Below, piece by piece: positions 61,450-64,000 of a stretch of DNA of 64,000 nt. Location: NCBI GenBank assembly GCA_031553935.1, contig JAVBKS010000001.1:1-64000 (forward strand), given 5' to 3'. A program made the translations under genes and the position numbers. Position 1 is the first letter of the stretch, and the number at the start of each line of letters is the position of its first letter. The stretch comes from JAISDD01 sp031553935. GTDB taxonomy: Bacteria; Bacillota; Syntrophomonadia; Syntrophomonadales; Syntrophomonadaceae. A model generated the notes under the pieces. It worked only from the letters and a program-made list of their open reading frames with translations, made no database searches and was not told the origin of the DNA.

Positions 61450-64000
61450 TTACTTGTTCTTTTTTATAAGGGTTTCAAATAGGATGCTCATAAAATTGTC
61501 AAAATCTATCGGCTTGGAAAAATGTCCGTTCATCCCGCTTTCAAATGCTCGATCAATATCATCTTGATAAGCATTTGCAGTCATGGCAATAATAGGTATG
61601 GTTCCGGCATCTTTTCTTCGCATTTTGCGGATCTGCCTGGTTGCTTCGTATCCATCCATTATTGGCATTTGGATATCCATAAGAATTAAGCTGTAGTAAC
61701 CCTCCGGACTATTCGAGAATGCTTCTATCGCTTGTCTTCCGTCTTCAGCTTCATCGATCTCGACCTGGGTGGCAAAAAGAATCTCTTTAATTATTATGCG
61801 GTTAATTTCTATATCTTCAACCACTAAGAACTTCTTACCCTTCAAATCAAGGTCATTATCACTAATTGGAGTTTTTTCTATAGGTATTTCGTCTGATTTA
61901 TTCAATATTAATTCGAAACTGAAAAGTGAACCGGCACAGAATTCGCTCTCTACTACTATTTGGCCCCCCATGAGTCCGACTAAGTTTTGGCTAATAGCAA
62001 GCCCTAATCCAGTTCCGCCATAGCGGGAGGCAATAGTACTGTCTGCTTGCTCGAAAGTCACGAATAACCTCTTTAATTGTTCTTCGGTCATGCCAATACC
62101 GTTGTCTTTGATCTTAAAGACTAAGTGTACTGAGCTTGCGGAATTCTCGATAACATCGACACAGAAATTCACCAAGCCTCCTTTAGGCGTAAACTTAACG
62201 GCATTTCCCAAAAGATTAATCAATACTTGGTTTAAACGCAATTTGTCACCTAAAACATATATATCCGGCAGTTGATCAAGATTATTTCCGTAAGCAATCG
62301 ATTTATCTTTACAACGCTGTTCGATTATACTGGAAACTTCATATAAGTTAGTTGGTAAATGAAAAGCTTCTTCCATGATCTCAAATTTTCCAGCCTCAAT
62401 CTTGGACATATCGAGTACATCATTGATAATTCCCAATAAATGTGATGAAGCAACTGTGATTTCTAGAATTGACTTCAAAGCTTTAACAGCATTATTTTCA
62501 TTAATTGAATTCCTAGCTATATGGGTCATACCAATAATCGCATTGAGCGGAGTTCGTATTTCGTGACTTATGCGGGCTAAAAACTCGCTTTTCGCTTGAG
62601 ATGCCACTTGGGCTGCTGCTTCTATTGCTTTCCGCTCCGTTATGTTACGTGCAATACCCATTATTCCAATTACTTTTCCATTTTGGATATGCGGAGTTTT
62701 AATGGTTTCAAACAATAGTGCTTTTCCAAGCTGCTTGGAATAGATACTTTCCTCGACAACCTCAATATTGCCACCTTGTATGATCTCTGCTTCTGCCAGT
62801 CTATAGCTTTCGTAAAGTTCATAATCTCCGAAAATATCTGCATCATTTTTGCCGATAATATCTTTTGGCCGCATGCCAAAATAGTCAGCGAAACTATTAT
62901 TGCATTGGGTGTAGTATCCATTTTTATCTTTGCAAAAAATCAAGTCAGGGATAGATGAAAAAACGGTTTTTAGAGTCGAAGTCTGAACCTCAAGTTCATG
63001 AGTCCTTATCTCGACTAAGCTTTCAAGGTTTTTTCCCAATCTTCTATTTTTGTAATAGAGCATTAATAGTGCAACTAAAGAAACAATAAGCAAGCCTGTG
63101 AAAACAATAAGGTATGGAATAATATCCCTGAGCATTTTGCTTTGATAATCAAAAACCTTATGAATCCAGTGATTATTAATGATCTCGACATTGATGTTGC
63201 GCTGCGCTTTACCAATAATCGAACGCAATAAGGTTTCATTCAGATTGAACCCAAAACTATAGGGCGTTTCATGGTCGAATATGATACTTGAACGAAAACC
63301 CGGTTCTTCCCGGTAATTTGTTTGGCTCAAGAGCCGGTTTTGGGAAGCCATCAAAAAATCAATTTCACCTTTTTTGAGTCCCGCGAACGCTTCATCCGAG
63401 CTCATGTAATAAATGGTGTTAGTGCTGTTAGGGAACCATTCATTATACATGCTAGCAAAAGGAGAGTCTTTTATTAGTCCAACTTTGCTATAAAGTATCT
63501 GATTGAGCTCTGTATCGGGATGCACTGCAGTTGTTACTAGAGTACATAGATCATAGGAGAATGGTAATTCTGAGTGGAGATGATCATGAATATCGCTAGG
63601 AGTATGCATGAAGCCAGTAAACATTGCTACTTCGCCGTCGCGCAGATCATTGGTTATTTTTTGCAATGACAGCCCCGGTTGATTTACGACTTCAAATTCG
63701 ATCCCAGTCAAGGCAGTAATTTCTTTTAAGATATCAATAGCGATACCTTGGAATTCATTTTCTTTTTCATTATAGAAACTAATCGGATAATTGTCAGACT
63801 CAGCTGCTAGCCGAACTTTGCCGCTGTTATCATTAAGCGCATGAATATATGCCATTTCCTCATCCGTAAAACTGGAAAATAGTTTGTGGCGCATAATATC
63901 GCGATTACCTTCTGCGTAAAGATTGCTTATATAGGCAACCCCTCCATTGTCCAGGAATTTCTGAGTAACACTAATAATTGACTTCAATTCTTGATTTGCT
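61450..64000 (-). CDS. Hybrid sensor kinase with binding-protein, PAS, kinase and receiver domains (5' partial)
   Basis: At least 845 residues are visible and the frame stays open to the right edge, so the N-terminus is missing. The first visible residues look like the tail of a first SBP-bac-3 domain. A second SBP-bac-3-like domain follows (VRLAAESDNYPISF onward). Next are a membrane helix (near IIPYLIVFTGLLIVSLVALLML), a PAS domain (SIPDLIFCKDKNGYYTQCNN), HisKA with His in ISHEIRTPLNAIIGM, HATPase (LLGNAVKFTPKGG, GTGLGLAISQNL) and one receiver (Asp in LILMDIQMPIMDG). No Hpt or DNA-binding domain is seen. Its output partner is not in the window. The stop is followed by the spoIIID region. 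Confidence 0.93.
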   Translation of the reverse strand, partial: ANQELKSIISVTQKFLDNGGVAYISNLYAEGNRDIMRHKLFSSFTDEEMAYIHALNDNSGKVRLAAESDNYPISFYNEKENEFQGIAIDILKEITALTGIEFEVVNQPGLSLQKITNDLRDGEVAMFTGFMHTPSDIHDHLHSELPFSYDLCTLVTTAVHPDTELNQILYSKVGLIKDSPFASMYNEWFPNSTNTIYYMSSDEAFAGLKKGEIDFLMASQNRLLSQTNYREEPGFRSSIIFDHETPYSFGFNLNETLLRSIIGKAQRNINVEIINNHWIHKVFDYQSKMLRDIIPYLIVFTGLLIVSLVALLMLYYKNRRLGKNLESLVEIRTHELEVQTSTLKTVFSSIPDLIFCKDKNGYYTQCNNSFADYFGMRPKDIIGKNDADIFGDYELYESYRLAEAEIIQGGNIEVVEESIYSKQLGKALLFETIKTPHIQNGKVIGIMGIARNITERKAIEAAAQVASQAKSEFLARISHEIRTPLNAIIGMTHIARNSINENNAVKALKSILEITVASSHLLGIINDVLDMSKIEAGKFEIMEEAFHLPTNLYEVSSIIEQRCKDKSIAYGNNLDQLPDIYVLGDKLRLNQVLINLLGNAVKFTPKGGLVNFCVDVIENSASSVHLVFKIKDNGIGMTEEQLKRLFVTFEQADSTIASRYGGTGLGLAISQNLVGLMGGQIVVESEFCAGSLFSFELILNKSDEIPIEKTPISDNDLDLKGKKFLVVEDIEINRIIIKEILFATQVEIDEAEDGRQAIEAFSNSPEGYYSLILMDIQMPIMDGYEATRQIRKMRRKDAGTIPIIAMTANAYQDDIDRAFESGMNGHFSKPIDFDNFMSILFETLIKKNK

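Overview
The window looks like the chromosome of an endospore-forming, motile member of the Firmicutes (Clostridia or Negativicutes type). The evidence is AT-rich DNA with GGAGG-type ribosome binding sites, CodY, an ATG/GTG/TTG start mix, the topA-trmFO-xerC-hslVU-codY block abutting a fla/che supercluster, SigD with CheC/CheD/FliY, and a SpoIIID-Mbl-FlhO cluster. I cannot name the species from the sequence alone.

Layout. 1-4.4 kb: the start of a leftward gene with its own promoter, a tRNA-Ser(CGA) with a poorly paired acceptor stem, then a probable molybdenum-cofactor-type riboswitch and terminator in front of a secreted protein whose N-terminal half resembles the molybdopterin-oxidoreductase-like fold. 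Next come two tandem copies of a long non-coding repeat. 4.4-36.0 kb: one uninterrupted leftward flagellar/chemotaxis supercluster. Transcription order is flgB, flgC, fliE, fliF, fliG, fliH, fliI, fliJ, a MotE-like gene, fliK, flgD, a TIGR02530-like gene, flgE, flbD, fliL, fliM, fliY, cheY, fliO, fliP, fliQ, fliR, flhB, flhA, flhF, flhG, a PilZ gene, cheB, cheA, cheW, cheC, cheD, sigD, fapA-like, a small charged gene and a SwrB/DUF6115-like gene, closed by a terminator at about 4.36 kb. No flagellin, filament cap, stator, CheR or chemoreceptor gene is present here.

36.3-39.7 kb: a rightward gene for an 11-repeat SpaA/CnaB-like protein that has neither a signal peptide nor a sortase motif. 39.9-48.1 kb: a leftward housekeeping block (dprA, topA, trmFO, xerC-like, hslV, hslU, codY in transcription order). 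48.3-54.2 kb: a rightward pair, a 1598-residue hybrid histidine kinase with two stacked extracytoplasmic binding-protein domains and an overlapping REC/HD-GYP regulator that should hydrolyse c-di-GMP. A leftward DUF308-like membrane protein follows. 55.6-59.0 kb: a collagen-triplet/Ig/beta-helix protein, also without a signal peptide and richer in G+C over most of its length. 59.1-61.3 kb: the leftward spoIIID-mbl-flhO cluster, lacking the usual second rod gene. 61.4-64 kb: a second hybrid sensor kinase that runs off the right edge.

How it fits together. The supercluster builds the basal body, export gate, hook and switch, and supplies the adaptation enzymes and sigma factor for late flagellar genes. 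The PilZ protein and the HD-GYP regulator suggest that c-di-GMP controls motility. The SpaA-repeat and collagen-like proteins, both with Cys-rich N-termini and no export signal, look like candidate spore-surface proteins made in the mother cell. That is the most interesting inference in the window, together with the Moco-riboswitch/molybdopterin-fold pairing and the tandem long repeat.
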